Source of the DNA: Magicicada septendecula
Lineage: Eukaryota > Arthropoda > Insecta > Hemiptera > Cicadidae
Direction: 5' to 3'
Assembly: GCA_034769895.1 (NCBI GenBank)
Contig: CM068369.1
Location: 151,669,574-151,733,573 of the forward strand
Length of the DNA: 64,000 nucleotides
Positions 25,701 to 35,830 of this stretch are shown piece by piece (position 1 is the stretch's first letter; each line of letters opens with the position of its first letter). The notes beneath the pieces were generated by a model that saw only the letters and a program-made list of their open reading frames with translations, was not told the origin of the DNA and did no database searches. The translations under genes were made by a program, and so were the position numbers.

Positions 25701-26071
25701 TCTTCCTGTTTCTGGTGTCTTTGTTGGAATCTTGATATGTTTTGTCCCTTCTTCAAATATCACATAAGTAGTTTCCTTTTTAAAATGGTTTCATGACAGA
25801 TTATTTCCTTTTTTATGGTCCTTCCCTTTTTGTACTGCTTCCCCAATCTACTGGGTATACTGCTGGTTTAACTGGTTTTTTCATAGTAGGTTAATTTTAA
25901 TTAATGGTTTTCTTTATTATCTTCCATTTTTATTAACATTTTATAGACTTAATTATACAGTTTCTAGGGTAATCCTTAAACAATTTATTCTTCTCACTCA
26001 CTATGGAACTTTTTCTTTTATTTATGTAACATTAATTCAAATGTTTAGTGTGATAATTTTGTTATGTTACA
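22771..26071 (-). repeat. 3' LTR of gypsy copy C (3.30 kb)
   Basis: Begins TGTAATATAAATATTACAAA and ends GTTATGTTACA, matching 54737-58036. It is clearly related to but diverged from the copy A LTRs, with substitutions and indels throughout. That defines a second LTR subfamily. It contains the CRE-like octamer at 23522-23529. Confidence 0.9.
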
Positions 26072-27832
26072 TATGCTCTCCTGTAAAAGTGATTAGTTCA
26101 GATCATACTCTGTATGGATGAAATAATTACTACTAATTCTTTTGTATTTACATTTTCTCCGTGATTACATGTTTTCACTTTATATACCTTCTTTTTCCAC
26201 CATTGCTTCCTCTCAGATGATGTGTATCTCCTTCATTAGTTTCTTTTTTCATTGATAAGTGATCTTCAATCTTGTGTATAACATTATCATTTTATATTCC
26301 TTCTTATTTGGTGCTTCCTCACCAGTATGTTTACTCCCTAACATTCCCTAACAAATTAATTGGAACAGTTCAGAGTGGCACTTTTGGCTTCAATCCCTGC
26401 TGTCCAATACTTCAATTGAGTCCAGAGGTATTATCATCTCTGCTCAACACATAAGACTGATGGCATTTTCTACATCCAGTCATAAAAATAAATAAACAGT
26501 AAAAGTAGTCATTTTTGACTAAAATAAACATCTTTAGATTCTTCACTTCATAATACGTTATATTAATTAATACTTTTATACACTTGACTCTTCTTCTCTC
26601 TTAAAGCTTATTCCATATTAGGTGGTTTAGGTATGTGGTATAATATACATTTCATTATGTTTACATAGTAAGTAGTATTTATATTTACTCTTTCTACCTT
26701 CTGGTATCCATTGAGTTACTTTTATTGCTCATGGTATAACATGAATTAATTCTTTATCACTTTCACTATAACAGTGGTTGTTGTAACAGCATTATCATTA
26801 TTAGTATCAGGTTTTTTTTTGTTTTTTGGTCTCACTATTTTGTCTTTAGTGAGCTGGTCCTCCTTCATTGTTCCATTTTTATTAAATTATTTTCTTCGTG
26901 AGTTTGGTTAATTTGTTCGATTAAGTCATATGACATTCTGGTTTCCTTTCTCTCTTAGAATTTTGTATCTCTTTCTTACAAAATCTTTTTTCATAATTCA
27001 GAGTTATTTCTCACCATTTGTATGAGTAATGATGTGAGTTTAATGTTTTTTTTAATTTTAGACATTTTTATTCAACTACATTCTTTCTTATTCATAGTTG
27101 TTTTTCAAATATTTTGGTATAAGTTGTGCTTATTATTGTTTTGAATTTTGAAATTATTATTCCTCAAAATTCTTTTTTCATTCATAATAGTCTTTGAATG
27201 TTTGATTAAGTGGTACTTACTAATTATTTTGAATTTGGACAATTATTATCTCCCTCCAAATTCTTTTTACTTGCATAATAGTCTTTGAATATTTGTGTAG
27301 CTTGTACCTACTATTGCTTTTGAATTTTGAAGCTTATTATGTTCAAAATTCTTTTTATTTATTCACAATAATCCTTCAAATGTTTTGTTGTAAGTTGTAC
27401 TTACTGATTTTTGAATTTTGTAGTTTTATTCTTATCAAAATTCTTATTTTGTTCATAATATTCTTTCAGATACTTGGTGTAAGTTGTGCTTACTAATTTT
27501 TGAATTTTGTAATTTTATTTTTATGAAAATTCTTATTTCGTTCACAATATTCTTTCAGATACTTGGTGTAAGTTGTGCTTACTAATTTTTGAATTTTGTA
27601 ATTTTATTTTTATCAAAATTCTTATTTCGTTCACAATATTCTTTCAGATACTTGGTGTAAGTTGTGCTTACTAATTTTTGAATTTAGTAATTATCTATTT
27701 AGCAAAATTCTTATTTCGTTTACAATATTCATTCTGATATTTGGTGTAAGTTGTACTTACGATATTTTTGAATTTTGTAATTATTATTCTTTCATCAAAA
27801 TTCACAATTTCTTCATAATAGTTTTAACTCAC
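26072..27832 (-). other. Non-coding 3' region of gypsy copy C with extended minisatellite
   Basis: Homologous to 4489-5986 of copy A and without coding content. From about 27100 to 27826 lie roughly eight ~90-bp units carrying variants of GTAAGTTGTACTTAC and GAATTTTG...CAAAATTC, against five units in copy A. The Maverick inserted at the last unit, just beyond the pol stop codon. Confidence 0.75.
27827..27832. other. Left target-site duplication of the Maverick (actcac)
   Basis: actcac at 27827-27832 is repeated exactly at 48725-48730 on the other side. Six bases is the standard Maverick/Polinton target duplication. The uninterrupted copy A has tttaactcataatt at the equivalent place (5973-5986). 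Confidence 0.95.
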
Positions 27833-28200
27833 AGTAGTATATAAATGTTCTTTCTGGGACAGGTCAGAGGTCTAGGACAAGGTCAGAGGTCATGTCAAGA
27901 GGTCACCTTATCAGCGATAACCCCGCCTTATCAGCGATGACCCCAATTAAAATCCAATTAACCCCGCCTTATCGCTGATAACCCCAATTGACCTCGAATT
28001 AATCAGCAGATAACCCCGTTGACCTTTCGTAATCACCAGATAACCCCGTTGACCTTTTCTAATCAATGTAAACACGACCTCGAGGTCACTAGACCGTAAC
28101 ACACTGACCTAGTAAAAAACGTAAACATAAACAAACTGTCTAGTGATAACGTCGTAAACATGACCTCGACAACACGCTGACCTAGTAAAAATGTAAACAT
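27833..28200 (+). repeat. Left terminal inverted repeat of the Maverick (368 bp)
   Basis: Pairs with 48357-48724. I found one mismatch by eye (catgtc versus catatc). It contains internal repeats of TTATCAGCGATAACCCCGCC and CAGATAACCCCGTTGACC type, plausible binding sites for replication or integration proteins. Confidence 0.95.
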
Positions 28201-28548
28201 ACACGTCAGCGTTGCACAAACGTAAACATAAACATTCAGAGTTCGTTGACACGTCGTAAACTGTTTTCCTTTCACAGTGTTGATACATAAACGTTACACG
28301 TTTTAAAAATGTAAACAATAATATTCAGAGTTCGTTGACATGTAAACTGTTTTTTTCCTTTCACAGTGTAGATAGCATCGTCTTTAGTGACACCTAGTAT
28401 TCAGAGTTCGTTGACACGTCGTAAACTGTTTTTCCTTTCACAGTGTTGATACATATGTAAACAATAATATTCAGAGTTCGTTGACATGTAAACTGTTTAG
28501 TGCAGATAGCGTCGTCTTTAGTGACACCTAGTGATGAAATCGTGTGTC

Positions 28549-28653
28549 CAACATCTTTGTTAATAACATGTCGTGAGTTAAAAATTTATTATATAGTAAT
28601 TGTTCAAATATTACTAATAAATTCTTTAACCGATAATACAACACAGATTGAAG
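28549..28653 (+). pseudogene. Inverted fragment of the metalloproteinase 5' end, copy 1
   Basis: Matches, on the opposite strand, the region 47797-47903 that encodes the signal peptide (IVIVQILLINSL) of the metalloproteinase gene. About 105 bp with a few differences, truncated on both sides. Confidence 0.85.
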
Positions 28654-28715
28654 AAACATACACGTCGGCTTTGCACATTTAAAAACGTAAACATAAACTG
28701 CTTATTTCAGTGTTC

Positions 28716-28820
28716 CAACATCTTTGTTAATAACATGTCGTGAGTTAAAAATTTATTATATAGTAATTGTTCAAATATTACTAATAAATTCTTTAACCGA
28801 TAATACAACACAGATTGAAG
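28716..28820 (+). pseudogene. Inverted fragment of the metalloproteinase 5' end, copy 2
   Basis: A tandem repeat of the 28549-28653 fragment with its downstream tail (period ~167 bp). Same orientation, so it arose by local duplication after capture. Confidence 0.85.
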
Positions 28821-29256
28821 AAACATACACGTCGGCTTTGCACATTTAAAAACGTAAACATAAACTGCTTATTTCCTTTTACAGTGTAGATAGCGTAGTC
28901 TTCATCTAATATATTACATTTGTAAACATAAACAAACGTTCTTTGTGATAACGTCGTAAACATGACCTCGACAACACACTGACCTAGTAAAAATGTAAAC
29001 ATATACGTCAGCGTTGCTGTTTTTTCCTTTCACAGTGATAACGTCGTAAACATGACCTCGACAACACACTGACCTAGTAAAAACATAAACATACACGTCA
29101 GCGTTTTTTCCCTTTCACAGTGTAGATAACGTCGTCTTTATTGACACCTAGCGATGAAATCGTGTGTTGTATAGCAGTTGAAAATGAATTGTTGAACGTG
29201 GTACAACGTTCTTCCATACGATATGTCAACGTGATAACGTTGTAATCAACGTAAAC

Positions 29257-29607
29257 ATGAACTTTGATAGTTCAGTCAAAATGAAGAATTTAACATTGCA
29301 AGATGTCTTATCTCATCCTATGTTTGAAAGATTTATTAAGAATAAAACTAAAGCAGAGATTGAATTTATGCGAGATACATTGTTGGTACTCCAAAAGTGT
29401 CGTAAGGTGTTGGAATTTTATAATTCAGACGGACTGAAAGAGATTACACCGGAACGTAGAGAACAAAGCGGTGAGACGTTTACACATTTTCTTGAATGTT
29501 CATGGGCACATGAATCTACTGTGGATGGACCGGATACTTGTGTTTGTTGTTATGTGTCTACACATTGTAGTGATATCATCAAGTTTCTCAATGATCGATT
29601 TAAATGA
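29257..29607 (+). CDS. Orphan Maverick ORF, 116 aa, Cys/His-rich C-terminus
   Basis: The first gene inside the left end, transcribed inward. Two starts are possible, at residue 1 or residue 9. The N-terminal ~65 residues look helical and charged. The C-terminal third has a Cys/His cluster (CSWAH, then CVCCYVSTHC), suggesting a metal site or disulfides. There is no signal peptide or membrane segment. I do not recognise a family. The closest neighbours in the element are BIR zinc domains, but the C/H spacing does not match BIR. It could be accessory cargo. Confidence 0.55.
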   Translation: MNFDSSVKMKNLTLQDVLSHPMFERFIKNKTKAEIEFMRDTLLVLQKCRKVLEFYNSDGLKEITPERREQSGETFTHFLECSWAHESTVDGPDTCVCCYVSTHCSDIIKFLNDRFK

Positions 29608-29840
29608 CTTAACGATAACGAATGAAAACATGATCTATAGTATATAAACATTTTTTGTGTATACAAAATCGTAATATATGTATGTTTTTGTATATATGAT
29701 TTTAGTAATTAATAAATCTGTATAACGAGTAAGAAATCATATTTTTTAAACAGTAAAAATCAATAAAAAAATAAAAATAATTGTTACCTTAATAATGATC
29801 ATAGATTACATCAGCAAGTTGCATCGTTACAAACTAACAT

Positions 29841-30002
29841 TTAGACATCACCCTCGCATGTAAATTCGACAGGACAATCGTTCGCTGTCCAATCCTCAAA
29901 CCTTACCCGACACGATAAACACCGTACGGTATCCTCATTTCCTTGATATACAAACCCAGCGCTTACCAGTCTGTAAGGATTTAGGTTGGTATTTGGATAG
30001 AT
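29841..30002 (-). pseudogene. BIR-domain remnant
   Basis: An open frame of 53 codons without ATG. It reads LVSAGFVYQGNEDTVRC and continues LSCRVRFEDW, the first half of a BIR zinc domain (AGF.Y.G..D.V.C..C......W). The distal His and Cys ligands are missing before the stop. It resembles the second BIR of the 45389-45934 gene but is clearly diverged, so it is a decayed paralogue. Too short to be found by length-filtered ORF calling. Confidence 0.7.
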
Positions 30003-30046
30003 TCATTGCAGTTTAATACAATTACGTTTTTTCAGTACGTGTTGTA

Positions 30047-30105
30047 AGTAGAAGATCAAAAGATCAAGTAAATAACTTGTTTATCGAATTTCTTATCAGT
30101 TTCAT
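30047..30105 (-). repeat. Copy of the central promoter-region repeat
   Basis: In reverse complement it carries ACAAGTTATTTACTTGATC followed by TTTTGATCT, the same block repeated at 34731-34920 next to the divergent promoter. This links the 3' side of polB to the centre of the element by duplication. Confidence 0.6.
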
Positions 30106-30239
30106 TGCAATTAATTCAATCACGTTCTCAGTAAGCGTTTTAATGAGCATTTTTTGTGTAATGAAATGTTGTGTAAGAAATTGTTTGAATCTTGTTGATT
30201 TATTCATCATTTTTTTGTTCAGGTATTAAAATAAATACA

Positions 30240-30639
30240 CATACATAAAATATGTTATAGATTATTTTATTCGGATAATTTTAACAACAGTTTATATAAT
30301 GATAGCAAAAGATTAATATAGGTAAACTCATACATTAAATTGGAATGAAATATTTACAATTCATAATATTTAAACAAACAGTACCTAGAACATATATTTT
30401 TTTAAAAGATGATACAGGAACCGTATTAGATGGTGGATTTATATCACAGATCATTTTATTCGAATAATTTTAACAAACAGTTTACATAATGATAGCAAAA
30501 GATTGATATAGGTAAACTCATACATTACTGATTATATTAAAAATACATACATAAAATATGTTATATAGGTAAACTCATACATTACTATAATTGTATTAAA
30601 ACACATACATAAAATATGTCATAGATCAGTTTATCCGCA
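30240..30639. repeat. Triplicated AT-rich block with an embedded integrase fragment
   Basis: Near-identical segments containing aggtaaactcatacatta and cataaaatatgttata occur three times. Between two of them lies the integrase fragment. The region forms the 3' flank of polB and has no ORF. Confidence 0.7.
30339..30439 (+). pseudogene. Inverted fragment of the integrase gene 3' part
   Basis: Matches, in opposite orientation, the stretch of the integrase gene around 44085-44185 that precedes its chromodomain. In shifted frames it still encodes VPRTYIF and DDTGTVLDGGF. It contains small insertions (an extra base in a T run) that destroy the frame. The ends abut the AT-rich triplicated block. Confidence 0.85.
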
Positions 30640-31842
30640 TTATTGTAAGGAGTAATGACCATACGGCAATGTATTTATACCGTTTTCACATATTACTCTT
30701 TTATCATCTGTGTTACTCAATGCAAATTTATTAATAGTTACAGTTTTAACGATGTGACTTTTCGATCTAAATATTGTCATCATTCTATGTTTTTGTTCAT
30801 CTGATAATGAATTAAAAAGACATTTTTTAAAATCACTAAATTCAATGTTTTTTTTAATTACGCATTTTTTTATACCTTTTGCTTTTTTTGTGATTTTGTT
30901 TTCGTTCGTTGTAAAAGTATATAATTTTGAACGTAAACCAATAAATTCTTTAATTGGAATACTTTTACATTCGTCTTTAAATTTACCTAAAACTTTTTTA
31001 TTTGTTAATGAGTAGCACATATGATCTGATGAAAATTCACTAGTATCAAAATACGTTTTTAAATCAGGATCCAACATATCTCTGTAAAAATCATTTGTAA
31101 TTATTTCGTAAAACAAGCTATCTGTATCTGTATATAAAAGGGAAATGTTGTTTCCATATTTCTTTTTCATTACGTTATAGTGAAAATCATACATTAGAGT
31201 CTTACTTAATTCTAAAACAGAGAAACCTACATAAATGGGTTTGTTTAGATAACCGGATGTTTTATTTGATAATACTGCACAAAGTGATTCATCGTAAATA
31301 ATTCTGTCTTTGAAAGTTGGTTTTGATATGAGTTTCAATAATTTTTTTTCATTACATACTAGATTTAAATTTATTTGTTTCCGAACATTTTCCATACACT
31401 TTCCGAAGACGGAATTATTTAGTAATTTAAAAAAGTCTTTTTCAAACTCATTTTTTGCATCTTGTCGTTTTATAGTATTTAGATTTATGTACGGCTTTAA
31501 CCATGGTTTTTGTGAAAATTGTAATATTCTATGAATTTTCGTTACTTTTAAACCATGATTAATAGCTTGTTTTAAATTAACATAATGACAAATATATCTC
31601 TCTTTATTTTCTAATGTAGCAACTAATTTTGTTTGTTTTGTATTGTTTACGCTTTTATTAACAGGCATGAATGGTAGATCTCTGTCCTCATCATGTAAAT
31701 TTTGTGGATACTCTATATCAACTTCTAATACATATCCTATTTCTGATTCGTCAGGTACGTTTAAGACATTTATTTTATCAGTTTCTTTAACCCACTTAAA
31801 ATTTGAATACGGTATACATTTACACATTGCCCACCCATACAA
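30640..31842 (-). pseudogene. polB: Protein-primed PolB, C-terminal part (polymerase motifs B and C)
   Basis: 400 residues in frame. After the motif A region come motif B (NNSVFGKCMEN, residues ~142-152) and motif C with the catalytic pair in YTDTDS (237-242). It ends with the thumb segment. The apparent ATG lies just behind motif A, so it is not the true start; this is the 3' third of the polymerase frame, cut from the middle part by a frameshift at about 31845-31865. The enzyme would replicate the linear element from a terminal-protein primer. As sequenced, the gene is broken. Confidence 0.9.
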
Positions 31843-31843
31843 A

Positions 31844-32554
31844 TTATTTGCATCTAAATGTTAGAAATGTTTTAGGCTTATCTGGGTTATATGTTGATAT
31901 ATATGTATTGTTAGCAATTGAATGCTTCTTGATATTAACAGATAAACCCCCTCGTACCCCGCTCTCAAAAAAAATGTATTTATCGATATCAATGAGTAAT
32001 TCAAGTTCAATTTTAGTAAGATACAGCATAGCGTCAAAGGCAAACCCTGGCAACGTGAAATAATGTGCGGAATCTAAGTTGTATGACGATACACAAAGAG
32101 ATCTAAAATTTTCAAAGCAATCACATAAAAGTAGTACATCGATTTTTAAATATAAATCGCTGTATTCTCCTAAATTTTTGATTTTGAAGTGGTTCCAAAC
32201 GTTAAGAGCGTGAATGTAATCTTCATCGCTTACGGTTTCGTCATTTAATTTACTATAAAAGTATGCTTTTGATGGAAGCTGACACTCTACTAATTTATCC
32301 CACGAATCTGTATATTCGTATGGATATACACCTTTTCGTGTAACTAATTGCATGTCATTATCGGAAAAAAATTTACTTGTATAAAAAAATTTATTTTTTG
32401 GTAAATTGTTACTTAATTCAGAAAGTGATCTATCTAAAAAGCGATAGGTATCAACAAATCTAATAGTTATGCCATTTATAGTTTTTTTGGAAAAAGAAAT
32501 ATATTTTTCTGTCGAATTTGGTATAACATAAATATTTTCGTTATCGCAACCCAA
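31844..32554 (-). pseudogene. polB: Protein-primed PolB, middle part (exonuclease/TPR region)
   Basis: 236 residues. It carries the Maverick PolB signature between exonuclease and motif A: YPYEYTDSWDKLVE, a DYIHALNVW helix, LDSAHYFTLPGFAFDAML, and ESGVRGGLS near the end. The frame is open beyond the first Met toward the N-terminal part, so the Met is internal. Frameshifts separate it from both neighbours (near 32650 and near 31850). Confidence 0.88.
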
Positions 32555-32631
32555 CTGTCGAATAATAAAATGTGAGTCATAATTAGAACTTGCATGAATA
32601 AAAATAGGAATGAACTTTTGATTCTGACGTT

Positions 32632-34281
32632 TTAGATTGCAATCGTTACATAATGCTCACGATATAAGCCGGTAAGATGACAATGATCTCTGACGGGTTT
32701 GTAGAGTAATGTAAAACTTCGCATACACATTTCACAATGTGTTGCTGCTTTGAATTTAATCTTGTCTTGTTTTGTCATTTGTATTGGTTCGACTTCTTTT
32801 AATAATGAACCAAGTTGATTGGTAATATCTATAAGATAGGACATAAAGTTTTGTGCAGCGTTTATACCTCTATATATGTAAGGTTGTGATGGTAATTGAT
32901 TTTTAATAAAATTGGGTACTGAATAATCGATTACAAAGTAAACACAAAAACTCATAGGTTCATGAAGTTCATTAGCTACTGTAAAAGAATATTTTGGATG
33001 TGGGTAGCACGTTTTAATCGGTCTCAAAATACATTCAAAATCTGCATACGCGACTATTGGTACCCTAAATTGATAATGAAAATTTCGAAATTGTAAATTG
33101 TCAGAAGGCATTGTTACACGAACAGGTGTATATTTTCCACAGTACCTTTTATGATCTTTTAATTTTTTAGATTTTGCAGTAAAATAGGTAAGACAGCTTT
33201 TACAGACTTCAATATTGTCATGATTTTTTGTTAATTGAGATTTTATTAATCTATTAAAATTACTGATGTAACAATAATGATAGTTGTCATCTTTGTTTAA
33301 TAATAAAAGATCAAAATGATTACATTGCTCATTTTCGCACACTTTTAGTGGATAAATTATTTTACCTTTTTCTACACCATAAACATTTATAGAAATGTTA
33401 TTATTCTTTTCAAAAACTTTTATATCTCTTAATGGTGTAGGAAAATTAATATTATTAAAATTAAATTTATTTTCGATATGCTTATATCGAAAATTAATTC
33501 GCTCTGGATGTGAGTCTTTTATATAACGACAAAGAATCGCCCATTTAAAACATAAATAATCGTTATTTTTGGGATTAATTATACATTTTTTTGTGATTAA
33601 ATGTAACGGTAGTGGGATGTATGAGCTGCCTTTTAACGGTTTGAAACGATTTATTCTTAACAAAATTCCATCTATTAAATGTAAAGCCCATCCGGATCCT
33701 TTTTGTAAATATGTCTCTTCTTCAGAGCAAATATTATTAATGATATTTCGTATTATACTTGTTAGTGAACTACTTTGGAAGAGAGTAATATTTTTAGTTT
33801 TAAATGATCTATCTTGATAATCATTTAAAACAGGTCTTACGTAAGTGCATTCTACTACTATGTTAAATTTAATTGCGTTATATAACGAAACCATATTATA
33901 TAAAATATTTATTATTATTAGTTCTAAATGTAATAATAATAAACAGATATCTTTAACATGTTCGTTGGTATTTTTATAAAAAAATGTTTTTAAGTTACCT
34001 TTGAACGCGTTCTCAATTTCAATGAATTCATTTTCAATTGTTGTATTCCTTAATCTACTTGTTTTCCTATTATTATACAATGATGATGATGATGCTGATG
34101 ATGGTGATAAACTTATCGAATCAGACGTTTGATACCAATCGTGTGACGGTCCAGGTTGAAGATCGTTTGCGTCATTAAAATCAGACGCTTGAGGTCTGCT
34201 GTGCGATGGATCAGGTTCTGTATCCTGTACGTGCGATGACCCAGGTAGAGGATCGTTTGTATTAATAAATGAATCGGACAC
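32632..34281 (-). pseudogene. polB: Protein-primed PolB, N-terminal part (exonuclease motif I)
   Basis: 549 residues. An N-terminal low-complexity region repeats ND..PGPSH-type units. A C2H2-like finger follows (VCKSC...HKRYC, about 345-368), then exonuclease motif I DFE (residues 414-416 in YADFECIL) and a HCEMC...DHCHLTG zinc-ribbon-like site (~514-535). The first codon is GTG and the frame is open upstream to about 34400 without an in-frame ATG. An ATG in another frame (34396-34398) followed by an A run suggests a further 1-base shift at the start. The frame stops at 32632 by frameshift. Confidence 0.85.
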
Positions 34282-34412
34282 TTGATATCTGACATGTGAA
34301 TCTTGTGCATGTGAAGGTCCAGATTGAGGATCGTTTCTATTATTAAAATTTTCGTTTCTAATAAACTGACGTTTTTTAAAAGGCAGATTTTTTCCATGTT
34401 AACTGAAATCAA

Positions 34413-35473
34413 AAGTTGTAAACGAGTTTATTAGCTACTGTAAAAGAATATTTTGGATGTTTTTGTTATCTATACGAGTATATTTTTACTTATTATCAGA
34501 CAACGTGATTGCTTACATCAATGCTATTTTAACCTTGTTTACATGTGATTACAACATACTAATAAAAAATTAAAAATCTTTATTTATTAGTTACTGTTGA
34601 TAAATTATACTTACAATTTTGTTGAGACCTATGCTGATTCAATCTTTTGCTATGACTTGTTGTTTTTACTGTACGACTATTTATACTAACAATCAACCGA
34701 TGACGCCGTAACCTCTTGATCTCATCGTGACTGATAATGAATTCGGTAAACAAGTTATTTACTTGATCTTTTGATCTTTTGATTTACGTAACCTTTTGAT
34801 CTCGTCGTGATTGATAATGAATTCGGTATTTACTTGATCTTTTGATCTCCTACTTACGTAACTGATAATGAATTCGGTAAACAAGTTATTTACTTGATCT
34901 TTTGATCTCCTACTATTGAGAACGTGTAACTGTATTAACTACAATGAAACTGATAACGCATTTTCTGTGTATATAAACCGATTGAAAATTGTGATTCAAC
35001 ATCCAGAAACATACCAGCTACTACAGTCTGCGATCGTCATTAAGGTAACAATATTATCTTATGTTAATTTACTGTTTTAAAATATTTTTTCTTAATATTT
35101 TTTTCAAGAACATGTACAGTGATTCTTGGTTATCTGTAAATGAGTTGTGTTTTTCGTATGTCATTTTTTTTAATTATTAAGTTTTATACTCTTCAAAATT
35201 TAATCTTTGTTATAAATCTTTCCTAAATTATTAAGGTATAATATGTTTTACATACGATCATGTACAGTAATTCTTGGTTATCTGTAAAATAAGTGTGCTC
35301 TTCCTATGTCATTTTTAATATTATAAGGTATAACGTTTTTTACATTTCTCTATTCAAAAAAATTAATTTGTCTTTGTTATAAGTGTTTCCTATGTCATTT
35401 TTAAACCGTATTTGATTTACATAGATCACATTTACAGCTGTTTTTTGAACCGTTAACGCCTGTATCATCTATC
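34413..35473. promoter_or_regulatory. Central divergent promoter region of the Maverick
   Basis: 1.06 kb between polB (leftward) and the small genes (rightward). It holds three copies of a GATAATGAATTCGGTA...TTGATCTTTTGATCT block (34731-34920), a TATA box and then a ~170-bp tandem duplication around 35100-35395 (tgtacagtgattcttggttatctg). No coding content. Confidence 0.6.
34970..34977 (+). promoter_or_regulatory. TATA box for the rightward transcripts
   Basis: TATATAAA lies ~500 bp upstream of the first rightward ORF. A GTAACA donor-like site at about 35044 and a TTTACAG acceptor-like site near 35440 leave room for a leader intron, which would bring the cap site next to the ATG at 35474. 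The intron is inference. Confidence 0.45.
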
Positions 35474-35668
35474 TTGATGGATCAAGAATTATCAACACAG
35501 GAGAATCGTTTCTTACATTTAAAACAGGAGGAGGACCGTCTTCTTTCTAAATGGTTTTTTTCAACAAAAAGGTTAACATCCGAAGAAATTGTAAAATTAA
35601 AAACGATAGTTGACAGACCAGAGTCAACTCTAAGACCGTTTATAAAAAAGTTAATAAAGGATTTATAG
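35474..35668 (+). CDS. Small charged Maverick protein, 64 aa
   Basis: The first rightward ORF after the central promoter. It is Glu/Lys-rich and predicted helical (TQENRFLHLKQEEDRLL), with no Cys, signal peptide or membrane segment. Start chosen at the first ATG; a second Met follows at once. Adjacent Maverick regulators are often small helical proteins, but no family is recognised. Confidence 0.5.
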   Translation: MMDQELSTQENRFLHLKQEEDRLLSKWFFSTKRLTSEEIVKLKTIVDRPESTLRPFIKKLIKDL

Positions 35669-35830
35669 TTTAAAAATTTTTGTACGTTTTCTCTTCTTTT
35701 TTGTCTTTGTTTAATATATGACTAATATTTTTTTTCAAGGGATTCTTGTTTACCAGTCACAAATTAATGTAACGAAAAAAATATTTTTGTATGTTATAGA
35801 TTTTGACAACTTAAATCTAAAAGTATTTTA

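Larger units (their letters stand above)
28080..29250. repeat. Left subterminal repeat zone of the Maverick
   Basis: Multiple copies of GTAAACATAAAC, GATAACGTCGTAAACATGAC, ACACTGACCTAGTAAAAA and CAGAGTTCGTTGACACG are scattered over more than 1 kb. The right end has a shorter counterpart (about 48105-48356). Two ~105-bp pieces of the metalloproteinase 5' end are embedded. No gene is supported: the ORFs repeat the same Val/Tyr/Phe-rich pattern in shifted frames. Confidence 0.8.

Noticed and set aside
27100-27826. CRISPR-like array of ~90-bp repeats
   Set aside because: Eukaryotic retrotransposon 3' region. Units are contiguous variants without unique spacers and no cas genes are present.
28063-29096. 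Val/Tyr/Phe-rich ORFs at the left end of the Maverick (and 48103-48494)
   Set aside because: They translate the terminal and subterminal repeats in shifted frames; both ends give the same nonsense protein.
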